Of a stretch of 64,000 nt of DNA, positions 7,439-17,469 are shown piece by piece. Under the pieces are notes generated by a model. The model was not told the origin of the DNA and made no database searches. It saw only the letters and a list, made by a program, of their open reading frames with translations. Source of the stretch: Firmicutes bacterium UBA5493 (GTDB lineage: Bacteria > Bacillota > Limnochordia > Darwinibacteriales > Darwinibacteriaceae); NCBI GenBank assembly GCA_002424045.1, contig DIPH01000008.1, positions 36,713 through 100,712 on the forward strand. The letters are read 5' to 3'. The stretch's first letter is position 1, and each line of letters starts with the position of its first letter. The translations under genes and the position numbers were made by a program.

Positions 7439-10333
7439 ATTGAGCTTTACTGTGCGCTGGGTCGCCTTCACCTTAAAGATATAGTTCTCTGTGCCTTTCG
7501 GGATCGGCTCATCCATGATCTTTTTGTAGCTCTTCAGGGCGCCTGCGAAGTCGCCCTGTTTTTCGCGTATAACTCCTTGGTAGAAGTAGAGTTCTACAAC
7601 CGCTTCGTCCTGCTGCCGCTCCAGGGCCAGACACCTTGAAAGCATCACATCGGCCACGTCATAGTCCCGCTTCTCCAAGGCCTCTCTAACTAGACCCAGA
7701 TATGTATCTAGATAGATCTTGATATAAGGCATCAAACCTTCAGGATCGTGTTCATAGAAGGTCAAATCGGCATTTTCCAGAATCTCCAAAGCCCGCTTGT
7801 GTTCTCCTAAGTAGTTCAATATATCAATCCAGACCCTCACACATGGTTCTGTCTTTTCAGACAGGGTCTCAATTTGCTCCGCCAATTTGCCAATTTCGTC
7901 TCTCCAGCCTAGATTAACGTAACAAAGATGCAGAATGTTGTAGAAGGAGTCATTGAAAGGCTTCTTATTAACGCCTGTTCTTGCGATCTCAATGGCCGTT
8001 TCATAATCCTTTTGTCTATAGAGGTGGTAATAGGACAAGCTGCGATATAAGGCGGAATAGTGAAAGTCCTTTTCTACCAGCTCCCACCACAGCTTTGTAG
8101 CAACTTCATAATTCTCTGCCCGGTACTGCATCAAGCTGTAAAGGTACTTGGCCTGATCCGAATCGTCTTTGATAGAGCCGAGTATCTCAAGATCCACAGG
8201 ATGATTCGGGAAGACATAGTCTAGATCCATTTCCTCAATGGCCGCGACCAAGTGTTCTATCCTTCCCGCGTAATAGTGTGCGTAGGCCCCCAGGAGCGTG
8301 CTCACGTGTTTCCTCTCCTTATACTGATTGATCAGGGCCAGAGAACGCTGCTCATCCCCTAGCTCCCGGAAAAAGTCCAAGACGGTATAGACATTTTCGT
8401 CTCTCTGTAAAATGAGATCTCTATAGGTGTGGGACTCTTCCAATTCATCCAGGAGTACCATGGCCACATAATCGATGGGATGATTCTCCAGATGCTCCAC
8501 CAAGGTCGCCTTGGCCTCTTCTCCTCGTCCAGTTATCAGAAAGATATAAGCCTGAAGCAAGGTGCTCTTGTAGTGTCTACCTTGATACCGGCTAGAATAC
8601 TCCAACTTATACAGAGACTCTGCACATTTGTTTTGCCCCAGTAAGTGTAGGGAAATGATATAGTTAGCCGCCGCAAACAAGGACGAGGAAATGGGCACTT
8701 TATAGAAATACTGCACCGCGGTGGATCTTTGGCCACAGCCCCAAAGAGCCAGACCGTAGGTATATAAAAGCTCAATATGCTCATTATTGTCTTCGAGGAC
8801 CCCATCCAGAATCTCAAGGGCACCCTTAGGATCGCGTTTACTCAAGTAGCAGCTGGCCATGCGGATGTAAACATCCATATAGTCGGGATTCTCTTCTAAG
8901 AGCTCTTGATACAGAGCCAGGGCATCATTGTAATGACGCTTCTTCTCTAAGTGGCGAGCCTCGGCAAAAACGCACTCTCGAGTCTCATCCGCGGGAATAT
9001 AGGGTTCTTCCGCAATCATAACCAGGGCGGTATCATTATCAATGATCGTTTCTTGTAGTAGAACTATACCCTGTTGCACCAAAGAGATGCTAATATCATA
9101 ATCCATCCAGAAAAGTTCCATGGGGAGTTCCACCTGCGTTGGCTCTTTAGGACTCAGACGGATTATCTCCGAAAACTCTACCTTCGAACCCACTTGTAAT
9201 GTAAATTCCACGTCATCAAATGTATCCGTCCCACTGAATTCAAACTTGAGCCTGTCATGTTCCACTTTGTACGCGGCCACTACATCTTTGCTGGCAGCGC
9301 AAAGGGGTCCAATCTTATTTGTATGTAGCCAATACTTGCGTACCTCCACACAGTTGTGGGCTTCAATGATGTTGTATTGATTCTGCGTTTCCACCATCCC
9401 AGACTGGAGTTCGATATAGCGTTCGCCATTGTCAGTCAGCCTCTGAGCCCAGTTCTCTGCAGCCAAAGACTGACCCCAGGACCACACTTTCTTGCCTGGA
9501 ACTTCACGAAAGTCAGCCACATGGACCACATTGGTCCCATCGCCAGGATAATAAACCCCCATATAATCCTTCAGGGTTTCACTGGCAAAGGGCAGTGTGA
9601 ATGGCTTCATGGTATCATTAAAGCGCAGATCCACTCCTTCCCCGGCAAAGGGCCCGTCCTCAGGTAGTGGCCAGGGCTTCTTCTTACCCCCGTCCTCTTC
9701 GATATGCCACAAACAAGGAAAACGCCACTCAATACCTGGTTTCTCCAGCTCAGAGCTTGTTGTCCACAAATAATACGAATCGGAGTGACCTTTAGGATTA
9801 TACATGCGGACGATTTGCTCTATGGAGCTCTTTGTTGGATAGAGCCTCAGTTCCACAGTAAACCAATTCCAGGAGATTTTGTCGATGTCACAAATCACGA
9901 TGGAGGCGGATCCATCCTCATACTCCTTAAAGCAGGTATCAGTGTATTCGGTAGCGGAAGGCCTGTGTCCCCTGTTGGGGAAGTTGAACTCCACCCCGCC
10001 GGATGTCCAAGCACCGGTAGCCCCGATCAATTGCGGCTTAATAACGGGGTTACGGTAGAAAATATCGTGACTTGTTCGCTTATCAACACAGGAATACACT
10101 TTACCGCCTAGATCTGGAAGAACTGTGAGTTTGATATAGTCATTTTCAACACAAAACAGCTCATAGGTTACATCCTGACTCTTTTTCGACAAATTGTTCT
10201 TGAGGGGGTAAGGATAGAACATCAAACTCCCCAAGTACTTACTAATAAAGGGGTTCTTATCTGGCTCCCTCAAGGGATAGGTTCTGATCTCCCTTTTCTC
10301 CTTATACACCTGGACCGATGGAATATGCGTCAT
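7421..10333 (-). CDS. DUF5107 domain protein with C-terminal tetratricopeptide repeats
   Basis: 970 residues, no signal peptide. Residues 1 to about 430 match the DUF5107 family by its features (LPDLGGKVYSCVDKRT, GATGAWTSGGVEFNFPNRGH), which has a galactose-mutarotase-like beta-sandwich and is usually found in sugar-utilisation loci. Residues about 455-960 are TPR repeats (ALALYQELLEENPDYMDVYI, GALEILDGVLEDNNEHIELL). Last gene of the first importer operon, 25 bp after the MalG-type permease. It may bind or process an imported oligosaccharide; the exact activity is not known to me. Confidence 0.85.
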   Translation of the reverse strand: MTHIPSVQVYKEKREIRTYPLREPDKNPFISKYLGSLMFYPYPLKNNLSKKSQDVTYELFCVENDYIKLTVLPDLGGKVYSCVDKRTSHDIFYRNPVIKPQLIGATGAWTSGGVEFNFPNRGHRPSATEYTDTCFKEYEDGSASIVICDIDKISWNWFTVELRLYPTKSSIEQIVRMYNPKGHSDSYYLWTTSSELEKPGIEWRFPCLWHIEEDGGKKKPWPLPEDGPFAGEGVDLRFNDTMKPFTLPFASETLKDYMGVYYPGDGTNVVHVADFREVPGKKVWSWGQSLAAENWAQRLTDNGERYIELQSGMVETQNQYNIIEAHNCVEVRKYWLHTNKIGPLCAASKDVVAAYKVEHDRLKFEFSGTDTFDDVEFTLQVGSKVEFSEIIRLSPKEPTQVELPMELFWMDYDISISLVQQGIVLLQETIIDNDTALVMIAEEPYIPADETRECVFAEARHLEKKRHYNDALALYQELLEENPDYMDVYIRMASCYLSKRDPKGALEILDGVLEDNNEHIELLYTYGLALWGCGQRSTAVQYFYKVPISSSLFAAANYIISLHLLGQNKCAESLYKLEYSSRYQGRHYKSTLLQAYIFLITGRGEEAKATLVEHLENHPIDYVAMVLLDELEESHTYRDLILQRDENVYTVLDFFRELGDEQRSLALINQYKERKHVSTLLGAYAHYYAGRIEHLVAAIEEMDLDYVFPNHPVDLEILGSIKDDSDQAKYLYSLMQYRAENYEVATKLWWELVEKDFHYSALYRSLSYYHLYRQKDYETAIEIARTGVNKKPFNDSFYNILHLCYVNLGWRDEIGKLAEQIETLSEKTEPCVRVWIDILNYLGEHKRALEILENADLTFYEHDPEGLMPYIKIYLDTYLGLVREALEKRDYDVADVMLSRCLALERQQDEAVVELYFYQGVIREKQGDFAGALKSYKKIMDEPIPKGTENYIFKVKATQRTVKLNWIGIC

Positions 10334-10358
10334 AGTAATTCTCCTTACAACAAGTATT

Positions 10359-11207
10359 TTACGATTTTACGGCACCGCCAGTTATTCCGGCAATGATCTT
10401 TCGGGACAAGAGGAGGTAGATAATAAAAGTTGGTAGGAAGACAATGACTACGGCGGCAAAGAGCCCTGCCCAATCCCCCACATAACGCATGGATTGAACA
10501 GTATGCCATAATCCTAGAGCAAGGGTCCGAGTTTCAGTGGTATTAGCAAAGATTAGAGCCATGAAATACTCGTTCCACACCGTAATAAAGTTGAAAATGC
10601 CCACCGTGATCACCCCAGGAGATGCTAAGGGAAACATAATCTGCCAGAAGGCCCGATATTGCGAGCACCCGTCCATGAAAGCGGCATCCTCTAGATCCTG
10701 GGGTAGGGACGAAAAGAAGCCAATCAAGAAATAGGTGGTAAACGGTACAGATGTTACGATGTACATGATGATCAACGTACCTAAGGAACCAATCATCTTG
10801 AGGCGGACCATAAAGCCATACAAAGGGATAATCAGCATGATTATGGGAACCGACATAGCTACCAAGAAGTTGTTGGTCAAAAACTTGCGACCGGGAAAGT
10901 CAAAGCGTCCGATAACGTACGCAGCGGGAGCCGCGATCAAAATCGTGCCCACACCTGAAACGGTGGCATAGATAAGACTATTGTAAAAGTAGCGAGCAAA
11001 GTTATACTTAAGTAGCACACTTCGGAAGTTCTCAAAATGCAGGCCGCTGTTTAAAAGTTTGTAGGTGAAAATTTCTCGTGTGGTACTGAGGGACGCAGCA
11101 AAGATCCAACCGACTGTAGCCACAGAGAATGCCAACCAAGCCAGGAGTACAACCCAAGCAGGGGCAAGGCTAATTTGCTTCCTCACTTCTGACATAAACC
11201 TTTTCAT
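10359..11207 (-). CDS. Carbohydrate ABC transporter permease, MalG type (importer 1)
   Basis: 282 residues, six membrane helices (about 17-37, 80-103, 112-133, 143-163, 193-215, 245-268). The EAA loop EDAAFMDGCSQYRAFWQIMFPL (about 167-188), where the permease touches the ATPase, is typical of the CUT1 family. Translated after the MalF-type gene with an 18-bp gap. No ATPase gene is in the locus; a shared MsmK/UgpC-type ATPase elsewhere is the usual arrangement in Firmicutes. Confidence 0.92.
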   Translation of the reverse strand: MKRFMSEVRKQISLAPAWVVLLAWLAFSVATVGWIFAASLSTTREIFTYKLLNSGLHFENFRSVLLKYNFARYFYNSLIYATVSGVGTILIAAPAAYVIGRFDFPGRKFLTNNFLVAMSVPIIMLIIPLYGFMVRLKMIGSLGTLIIMYIVTSVPFTTYFLIGFFSSLPQDLEDAAFMDGCSQYRAFWQIMFPLASPGVITVGIFNFITVWNEYFMALIFANTTETRTLALGLWHTVQSMRYVGDWAGLFAAVVIVFLPTFIIYLLLSRKIIAGITGGAVKS

Positions 11208-11225
11208 AGACTGGCACCTACCTTC

Positions 11226-12182
11226 CTAGTACTCATACGTTTTATCCGGCAAGATGAAGTTCAAAATGCCATAGGCAAGAAGGATGAGCAAGGTTAGAAC
11301 AACAGCCACACCTGCACCCGCCCCAACATTAAGGTTGGTGGAGATCTGCGTGGTCGCCCCAAACACGCTTTGATACATGTAGTAGACAGGTGTAATAACA
11401 TTGGGGTTGCCGAAGGGAGAAAATACCTGGGCCCAAATGAAGAAATTCAAGGCGTTGATCGTCCACAAAACAGCACAGGTGCGAAAAATACTGCGGATCA
11501 AGGGTAGGGTGATCTTTCTAAACTGCGTAAATAAGCTCGCACCATCGATCCTAGAAATCTCGAATAACTCCCCAGGTATCCGTTCAATGCCTGCCATCAG
11601 AATTAAAACGAAATAGCCAACAGATCCAAAGCAATAGGCAATCAGCATGGATGTAAACAGATAATCGGCTCCAGTCCATTGAATATTAGCCAAGGAGTGT
11701 AGACCAAGACGACTAAAGACCCTGCGAAATAAGCCGAAATCTTGATTACTGTAGACATACTGGGTCCACATAATTGCCATGGCAACTGCAGAAATGGTAT
11801 TAGGTAGGTAGAGCAAGGAACGCCAAAATTGCCTAAATAGGACACCGCTACTTAGAGTGACGGCAAAGAAGAGAGCCAGGGCAATGGTGACTAACCCTCC
11901 AATAAACCAGATCTTAAAAATATTCACAAGGGACTGCTGGAAGAGCTGGCTGCTAAAAAGGACTCGATAATTGTCAAGACCGGCAAAACTCCACGATGAG
12001 AAAACGTCGGTCAGGCCTTTCACGTCAAAAAAGCTCATTAAGGTCGTTCTGAGTACGGGATAAAGGAAAAACGCCAAAAATGACAATATTGCCGGGGCCA
12101 GAGAAACAATGATGAATGTCCTTTGTCCTTTTACCTTCCTGTTCGTTCTCTTGGGCATGGCTGCCCCGCTAGTAGGCCTCAT
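11226..12182 (-). CDS. Sugar ABC transporter permease, MalF type (importer 1)
   Basis: 318 residues from ATG 12182, preceded by GGGGGGT. A longer frame to 12245 would run into the hairpin after the binding-protein gene and lacks a ribosome site. First helix about residues 25-47, then five more; CUT1 EAA loop FEISRIDGASLFTQFRKITLPL at about 205-226. Pairs with the MalG-type protein to form the import channel for importer 1. Confidence 0.9.
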   Translation of the reverse strand: MRPTSGAAMPKRTNRKVKGQRTFIIVSLAPAILSFLAFFLYPVLRTTLMSFFDVKGLTDVFSSWSFAGLDNYRVLFSSQLFQQSLVNIFKIWFIGGLVTIALALFFAVTLSSGVLFRQFWRSLLYLPNTISAVAMAIMWTQYVYSNQDFGLFRRVFSRLGLHSLANIQWTGADYLFTSMLIAYCFGSVGYFVLILMAGIERIPGELFEISRIDGASLFTQFRKITLPLIRSIFRTCAVLWTINALNFFIWAQVFSPFGNPNVITPVYYMYQSVFGATTQISTNLNVGAGAGVAVVLTLLILLAYGILNFILPDKTYEY

Positions 12183-12214
12183 GGAAACCCCCCAATCTAA
12201 AAATCTACGCAATG

Positions 12215-12241
12215 GGGATGCATGGGTAACCCATGCATCCC
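12215..12241 (-). terminator. Intercistronic hairpin after the importer 1 binding-protein gene
   Basis: A perfect 12-bp stem (GGGATGCATGGG, 12215-12226, with 12230-12241) with a 3-nt loop lies 22 bp after the binding-protein stop and upstream of the MalF-type start. There is no T-tract on the minus strand. A 3'-end stabiliser or partial terminator that raises binding-protein over permease levels fits known sugar ABC operons. Confidence 0.75.
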
Positions 12242-12263
12242 ACAACTGCTATCCTCTTTATCC

Positions 12264-13529
12264 TTAGTTGTATGCAGCTACTAGATTGTCGATGAACTGT
12301 TCAGCTGTTACGGAGCCACCAATTAACTTGGTAAACTCAGCAAAGATGATGGGGGTTAAGTCTCCAGCATCCCAAACTCCGCCACCCCACAGAATATTCT
12401 GGGTAGCAGCTTCGAAAATTCCCTGGGCATCTGCTAGAATGTCTGGCCACCTTGTATCAAGAGTAGCAGGCATGCTCAAAACTTCGTCGGAGAAGCGACC
12501 TTGAATATCCTTGCTCACAATATACGTGAGGAATTCAAAGGCAGCATCTGGATTGGCGCTATTTTTGTTAATGGCATAGGCCTGAGCACCAAACATCATG
12601 ATTGTGTTATCGTATACAGCGTTAGGAACGTTCGGAAATGCCATTACGCCCCAGTCATAATCAGGACCTGTAACATTAGCCACTTCGTTGGGGAACCAGG
12701 AACCATTTAGGTACATGGCAGCTTGCCCCAGAGCGACTTCCATTTGCCCTGCAGGGAAGATGTTGCTAGCTGCTCTAGGAGAAATGTAACCCTTGGCAGC
12801 CAACTCTTCAAAGGCTTTAGCAAACTGCAACACTGCAGGGTCTCTCCACATTTGACCAGTGGAATCTGTCACCAATTGGATGACCCACTCTTGGCCCTTT
12901 AATTGGGCTAGGTACTGTCCGATCAACAGATCGACATAAGCATCGTCCACGGTTAACGCAGGAATGCCAATGGCCTTCAACTTTGCACAGGCATCTAGGA
13001 ATTCATCCCAGGTTGTTGGGATAAAATCAATACCAGCCTGTTCAAATGCTGCTTTGTCATAGAATACAGCAACAAGCCAAGGTTGGTTTGGTACAAGGTA
13101 CTGTCCCGCGCCATCCACATAGTCATCGAACACGCCGAGAATAGCAGGAATAATGGTTTCTTCGAAAGTCTGTCCTTCGGTTACTGCATAGACTTGATCA
13201 TAATACGCATCAAGGGGCAGGAAGTAATCGGGACCAAGATTGTTCACAAGCCACTCGGCATCCTGCTCAAAAATGTCAATGTTCTGACCAGCATCTAAAG
13301 CAGGTTTGATGATCTGCCGGATATCACGGCCTGACCACTGCACGTTCACTTTTACCCCAGGGTTCGCCCTTTGAAAAGCAGCAATCGCTTCTCGAGTTAC
13401 GTCGGCTTGGGGCTCCGCTTCGGTCCACATAGCCCAATAGGTTATTTCTCCAGAAAGTTCGGCGGCACTAACAGGAAACACCATCAAAGCGCACAAAAGC
13501 AACGTTATGACGAGCCATGACTTTTTCAT
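12264..13529 (-). CDS. Sugar ABC transporter solute-binding protein (importer 1)
   Basis: 421 residues from ATG 13529 (GAGGAG before it). Signal peptide about 1-24 (KKSWLVITLLLCALMVF, cut near VSAA), without a lipobox, so exported in soluble form. The mature protein is a cluster B extracellular binding protein (GEITYWAMWTEAEP start, GIPALTVDDAYVD, NGSWFPNEV). It captures an oligosaccharide for the permeases encoded downstream. The specificity is not readable. It follows the ribokinase gene by 88 bp. Confidence 0.92.
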   Translation of the reverse strand: MKKSWLVITLLLCALMVFPVSAAELSGEITYWAMWTEAEPQADVTREAIAAFQRANPGVKVNVQWSGRDIRQIIKPALDAGQNIDIFEQDAEWLVNNLGPDYFLPLDAYYDQVYAVTEGQTFEETIIPAILGVFDDYVDGAGQYLVPNQPWLVAVFYDKAAFEQAGIDFIPTTWDEFLDACAKLKAIGIPALTVDDAYVDLLIGQYLAQLKGQEWVIQLVTDSTGQMWRDPAVLQFAKAFEELAAKGYISPRAASNIFPAGQMEVALGQAAMYLNGSWFPNEVANVTGPDYDWGVMAFPNVPNAVYDNTIMMFGAQAYAINKNSANPDAAFEFLTYIVSKDIQGRFSDEVLSMPATLDTRWPDILADAQGIFEAATQNILWGGGVWDAGDLTPIIFAEFTKLIGGSVTAEQFIDNLVAAYN

Positions 13530-13617
13530 TTTGTTTCTCCTCTCGATTTTGTCTTGCACTCACACGATCCTTGCCATTACCCACTGTTGTAACAATTCAC
13601 CCCCCTGCTTCACTTCT

Positions 13618-14556
13618 TCAGCCAGCCCTAGCTGCTAGAAATTCTTCGACCTCGCTACTGGCGGGCAGAGACGGAATGGCTCCTGGCCTAGTCACTGTCA
13701 AGGCCCCCACTGCATTGGCAAACCGGGCGGCCTCGGGGAGCAATTTGCCCCTCGCAAGTGCCAACACCAAAGCACCGTTAAAGGCATCGCCGGCCGCTAC
13801 GGTGTCTACAGCCTGGACCGCAAACCCCTGAACATGTTCTATCCCATCCTCACCTGCAACAAGAGCCCCATCTTCTGCAAGGGTGATCACCACATTGTTG
13901 GTCCCCTTGGCTAGTAGGATCTTCGCGGCCTGTTTGGCTGTTTGTAGATCTACGACCTTCACTCCCGACAGGATCTCTGCTTCCGTTTCGTTCGGGGTTA
14001 GGTATGAAATCTTCGCTAGCACAGCATCGGGAAGCTCTTGCGCGGGTGCGGGATTCAACAAGACTGGCACACCTCGTTGAAAGGCCATGTCTACTGCTCC
14101 ACGTATCACCTCAAGATCCATCTCTAATTGGAGCATTACCATGTCACTTTGGGCCATAATAGGTTCAATTTTGCGTAACTCTTCCAGAGTATAGCGCATA
14201 TTAGCCCCCGGCACGACAACAATGCGGTTGTGACCTAACTGATCTAAAGTGACAGAACCGATACCTGTAGGAGCCTCTTTATCCCTCAAAACGAAATCTG
14301 TGTTGATCGACTCGTTTTTGAGGACGGCTAAAAAAGCATCACCGAAATCATCATCGCCCAGTTTGCCTGCCATGGTGACCTTGCCACCCAATCGCGAGGC
14401 AGCAACAGCCTGATTGGCTCCTTTTCCCCCTGGAAAGCGGTGGAAATCTACACCAATAATCGTTTCTCCGTTTTCTGGTACACGAGGAGTGCGAACCACT
14501 AGATCCATCATGAAACTGCCAATCACTAGAATCTCCGGTTGTTTAGAATGCATCAT
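13618..14556 (-). CDS. rbsK: Ribokinase-family (PfkB) sugar kinase, copy 1
   Basis: 312 residues from the tandem ATGs at 14556/14553, after GGGAAGTG. PfkB fold: the substrate motif GGKGANQAVAASRLGG near residue 43 and the ATP-site signature DTVAAGDAFNGAL with catalytic Asp near residue 256. Ribokinases phosphorylate the 5-OH of furanose pentoses. It follows rbsD by 16 bp, the classic rbsD-rbsK order. About two thirds of positions look shared with the copy at 22385. The true sugar could be D-ribose or D-arabinose. Confidence 0.88.
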   Translation of the reverse strand: MMHSKQPEILVIGSFMMDLVVRTPRVPENGETIIGVDFHRFPGGKGANQAVAASRLGGKVTMAGKLGDDDFGDAFLAVLKNESINTDFVLRDKEAPTGIGSVTLDQLGHNRIVVVPGANMRYTLEELRKIEPIMAQSDMVMLQLEMDLEVIRGAVDMAFQRGVPVLLNPAPAQELPDAVLAKISYLTPNETEAEILSGVKVVDLQTAKQAAKILLAKGTNNVVITLAEDGALVAGEDGIEHVQGFAVQAVDTVAAGDAFNGALVLALARGKLLPEAARFANAVGALTVTRPGAIPSLPASSEVEEFLAARAG

Positions 14557-14572
14557 AGTATCACTTCCCTGG

Positions 14573-14989
14573 TTAGTTACTGACACCAATGGTGAGCAAG
14601 AGATTGGCATAAGGTTGAATCTCACCTGTAACAATGACAAATGCTAGATTTTCGCTGGTAGAACACTCTAGGTAAAACTCATCACGACTAAGGGGTGCCA
14701 GCTCTATGGAGGGCAAGGCCTTCTCAAAACTGTCAAATATGGGGGGGCGATGATCATCATCGGGCCACATCACTTCAGCCCTTTCCATATTACAGATAGC
14801 CACCAAAGCCTCTAAAACAGCCATTACGCCCACCTGACCTGGAGCAAGATTCAGGAAAACCACCGGAACCGAACTCTTTACCCTTGTCGTCACTGGATAA
14901 TTTCCATCCGTAATTAACACCTTCGCACCGTGCCCAGCCTTCGCCAAGTGGTAGAGAATGTCAGGATGTACTACTCTTGTTGTTAGCAT
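14573..14989 (-). CDS. RbsD/FucU family sugar mutarotase
   Basis: 138 residues with the family's N-terminal HPDILYHLAKAGHGAKVLITDGNYP, the His and Asp of which belong to the active site, and a C-terminal region ending near GEIQPYANLLLTIG where the conserved Tyr-Asn pair sits. RbsD interconverts beta-pyranose and beta-furanose forms of ribose; FucU acts on fucose anomers. It supplies the furanose for the adjacent ribokinase. The start codon overlaps the GH116 stop by one base (TGATG at 14989). A remnant of a second copy lies at 23323-23412. Confidence 0.88.
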   Translation of the reverse strand: MLTTRVVHPDILYHLAKAGHGAKVLITDGNYPVTTRVKSSVPVVFLNLAPGQVGVMAVLEALVAICNMERAEVMWPDDDHRPPIFDSFEKALPSIELAPLSRDEFYLECSTSENLAFVIVTGEIQPYANLLLTIGVSN

Positions 14990-17445
14990 CAGTTCATGCT
15001 CCCTTCTGGGATCTCGCCATACATGAGCTCAAATCCATGTTGTACCTCGCCGGTTTTGGGATCCAGGTACTGATGGTAGGTGCCCCAGCCCTTACCTGTA
15101 ATCCAGAAGCCTTTAAAGTCATCCGCGAATACTCTTGGCGCAAACGTTACCTTCTGATCGACTAGGTCGCATTGATACCCAGTGAGCGCCAAGTACACTC
15201 CCCAACTCGATAAGGACCTAGCATAGTGATGACCGCATTCGACCTCATTCCACGGGTTGCGACGAAAACCGTCATGGCGATCGCGCACCGTTTTCACCAG
15301 AATAAGACCCTCATCCACATATCCCTCATAAATTAAGGTAGCAGCCACATGATACTCAATACCTGTCCACACCTCATTGGAATAGACAAAGGGTATTTTC
15401 GGTCGTCCGCCTCGGGGCCATGAGCACAGAAGCAAGCCAGCCTCGTCATTTAAGACATAGGTCCGTTGCGGATTAGCATGCTCTGAGAAGTCAGTACTGA
15501 AATTGTAGCGATAGATAGCATAGACCGCTTTGGCCACATGTTCTCTAGGCAGAATATATCCCAAGCCCGCCACATGGGCCAAAAACTGCCCAAAAACCTG
15601 GTCGGATAGACATCCCTTTCCATATTGATACCGATAGGCATTCACATCGTCAAGGATCTGTTCATAATACTCGCCGTTCCAACACATGCGGTCCATCGCC
15701 TGACTGCCCTCGAGAAAAACGTCCTTCCAGCGAAGAGCCTGGTCCTCATCTCCCATGGCTTCTGCAATTCTCACGCCCGCCTGCAAAGCAGCATAAAAGA
15801 TAGAGTTGATCATCGAATTGGGTCCATAAAACTCGATATCATAGGTATTATGCTGTTCTCCATCTAAGACGCCATCACGATCTATGTCCCAGCGCTCCAT
15901 GGAATAGTTGATCACAGCTCGAATCTGCGGCCAAATGGCGCTCATGAAGTCGTTGTCACCCGAAATCCGCCAATCACGATACGCCCTTACAACACACCCT
16001 AGCTGCCCATCTACCGCTGCAGGAAGGTTATTCCAGGTTGGTAAAAACTCCTCTTGTCCATAAACACTCAGAGAACGGAAATTCATTTCTCCCTCAGCGC
16101 TTGTCTCCTGCCTAAACTCAATATTCCTCATGCTTTGCTCCAATTTTGGGAAGAAGAAAGCCGCTGTCTGAGCATAATTCCAGACATGGGTACAGCTTCC
16201 CGGGCAACACCCATTTCTATCATGACAGCCCTCATAGGCAGCAAAAGTGCCATCCGCTAGCCAAAAGCATGTAGTGCTCCGAATAACTGTCAAATTGCTG
16301 GAGACTGCGTCTAAAACAAAGGCGGGGAGAGTGGTACTAAAAAATGCGTGGTGAAACTGACGAGATAGTGTTTCCAGCTCCCTCATATGAGCTACCATGT
16401 ACTCACTGACGTTCCAGGCACTATCGAAAATTGTGGCGTAGTGATTTTGTACTACTTCTCGAGAGGAGCATGCAGATGTTTCGAATCTATGATCTTCATC
16501 CCAGTTCTTGACTCGGTTGGGGAAATACCAGGCTAAGACAAACTCAAAGACGCCACTTTCACCAGGTGCCAAAGTCTTCTCAACGCAAAGCGAGCCGACT
16601 TTTCCTAATTCCTGCAGAATCGTATTCCCTTTTGCCTCATTCTCACTCACCAAATCAAGGCGCCCATCAGAGGTAAAATCATCCCAGAAGTCTGTTGCCC
16701 CATCGTACCAGCCGCCAGCCAACCATTCAGGCTTACAGCTTACACCGGTTTGACTCGTCGTTGTCAAGGCCATACTCCCGAAGGTCTTATGATCGTTAGG
16801 GAGATCCGTTGTCATCTCAACGCCGGAAAAAGCTCCATTGTCCCTAAAGCGATTGGCCCCCTGACCCTCAAGTACAGGATAACGAAAGGTCTCATAGCCA
16901 TCAAAACCCATGGCATTGAAAAGGGAGCCTGCAATACTGACCCTTTGCTCTTTACTCGATGCATTTTGCACAGTGTAACGCATAATTGCAGCGGGAATCC
17001 CTGAATTCACCTCGTCGAGGGGTATAAAGGGCGTAAAGGCCTCTAGAGCAACCTCTAGCGGTACGTTTTCGTCCTCTAAGCTGACCTGCACGAAAGGATA
17101 TGCCCCACGAAGTGTCGACGTGGCAAAACGCGGCAACCCCCCTACCTCAGAGGAAATAAACCCGTGGGAATTGGAGAAAGGCGGATTGAGCCGGGCTTCT
17201 AGCACTTTAGCCACAGAATCTGTGCCGTCATCTGTACGAATAGCAAAAAAGGTGTAAGGAAGATAATTCCCCTTACCCGGTCGATTAAAAATCTCCCAGT
17301 CGCGCAATTCGCCCCGGGCACCAACAGAAACATTGCCCGTTCCGATTCCGCCTAGTAGAAAAGCCACTTCTGTCGCATCACTCGGGAAAACCCGTTGTTG
17401 CGTTACATTGTAGAGTTGTTCCTTGGTATAAAGCCGTCCGTCCAT
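14989..17445 (-). CDS. GH116 family glycoside hydrolase (GBA2-like)
   Basis: 818 residues, no signal peptide, so intracellular. The N-terminal beta-sandwich begins with FLLGGIGTGNVSVGARGELR typical of GH116, and the C-terminal part is an (alpha/alpha)6 barrel. The probable nucleophile is Glu405 (FAAYEG) and the acid/base Asp536 (NTYDIEFYG), matching the Glu/Asp pair known in GBA2 and TxGH116. A cysteine-rich loop (GCHDRNGCCPGSC, 407-418) follows the nucleophile, a feature of a bacterial subgroup. GH116 members are beta-glucosidases, beta-xylosidases or N-acetylglucosaminidases. First gene of the rbsD-rbsK-importer 1 operon. Confidence 0.88.
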   Translation of the reverse strand: MDGRLYTKEQLYNVTQQRVFPSDATEVAFLLGGIGTGNVSVGARGELRDWEIFNRPGKGNYLPYTFFAIRTDDGTDSVAKVLEARLNPPFSNSHGFISSEVGGLPRFATSTLRGAYPFVQVSLEDENVPLEVALEAFTPFIPLDEVNSGIPAAIMRYTVQNASSKEQRVSIAGSLFNAMGFDGYETFRYPVLEGQGANRFRDNGAFSGVEMTTDLPNDHKTFGSMALTTTSQTGVSCKPEWLAGGWYDGATDFWDDFTSDGRLDLVSENEAKGNTILQELGKVGSLCVEKTLAPGESGVFEFVLAWYFPNRVKNWDEDHRFETSACSSREVVQNHYATIFDSAWNVSEYMVAHMRELETLSRQFHHAFFSTTLPAFVLDAVSSNLTVIRSTTCFWLADGTFAAYEGCHDRNGCCPGSCTHVWNYAQTAAFFFPKLEQSMRNIEFRQETSAEGEMNFRSLSVYGQEEFLPTWNNLPAAVDGQLGCVVRAYRDWRISGDNDFMSAIWPQIRAVINYSMERWDIDRDGVLDGEQHNTYDIEFYGPNSMINSIFYAALQAGVRIAEAMGDEDQALRWKDVFLEGSQAMDRMCWNGEYYEQILDDVNAYRYQYGKGCLSDQVFGQFLAHVAGLGYILPREHVAKAVYAIYRYNFSTDFSEHANPQRTYVLNDEAGLLLCSWPRGGRPKIPFVYSNEVWTGIEYHVAATLIYEGYVDEGLILVKTVRDRHDGFRRNPWNEVECGHHYARSLSSWGVYLALTGYQCDLVDQKVTFAPRVFADDFKGFWITGKGWGTYHQYLDPKTGEVQHGFELMYGEIPEGSMN

Positions 17446-17469
17446 GCTGTTTTATCCTCCCTGCAAAGG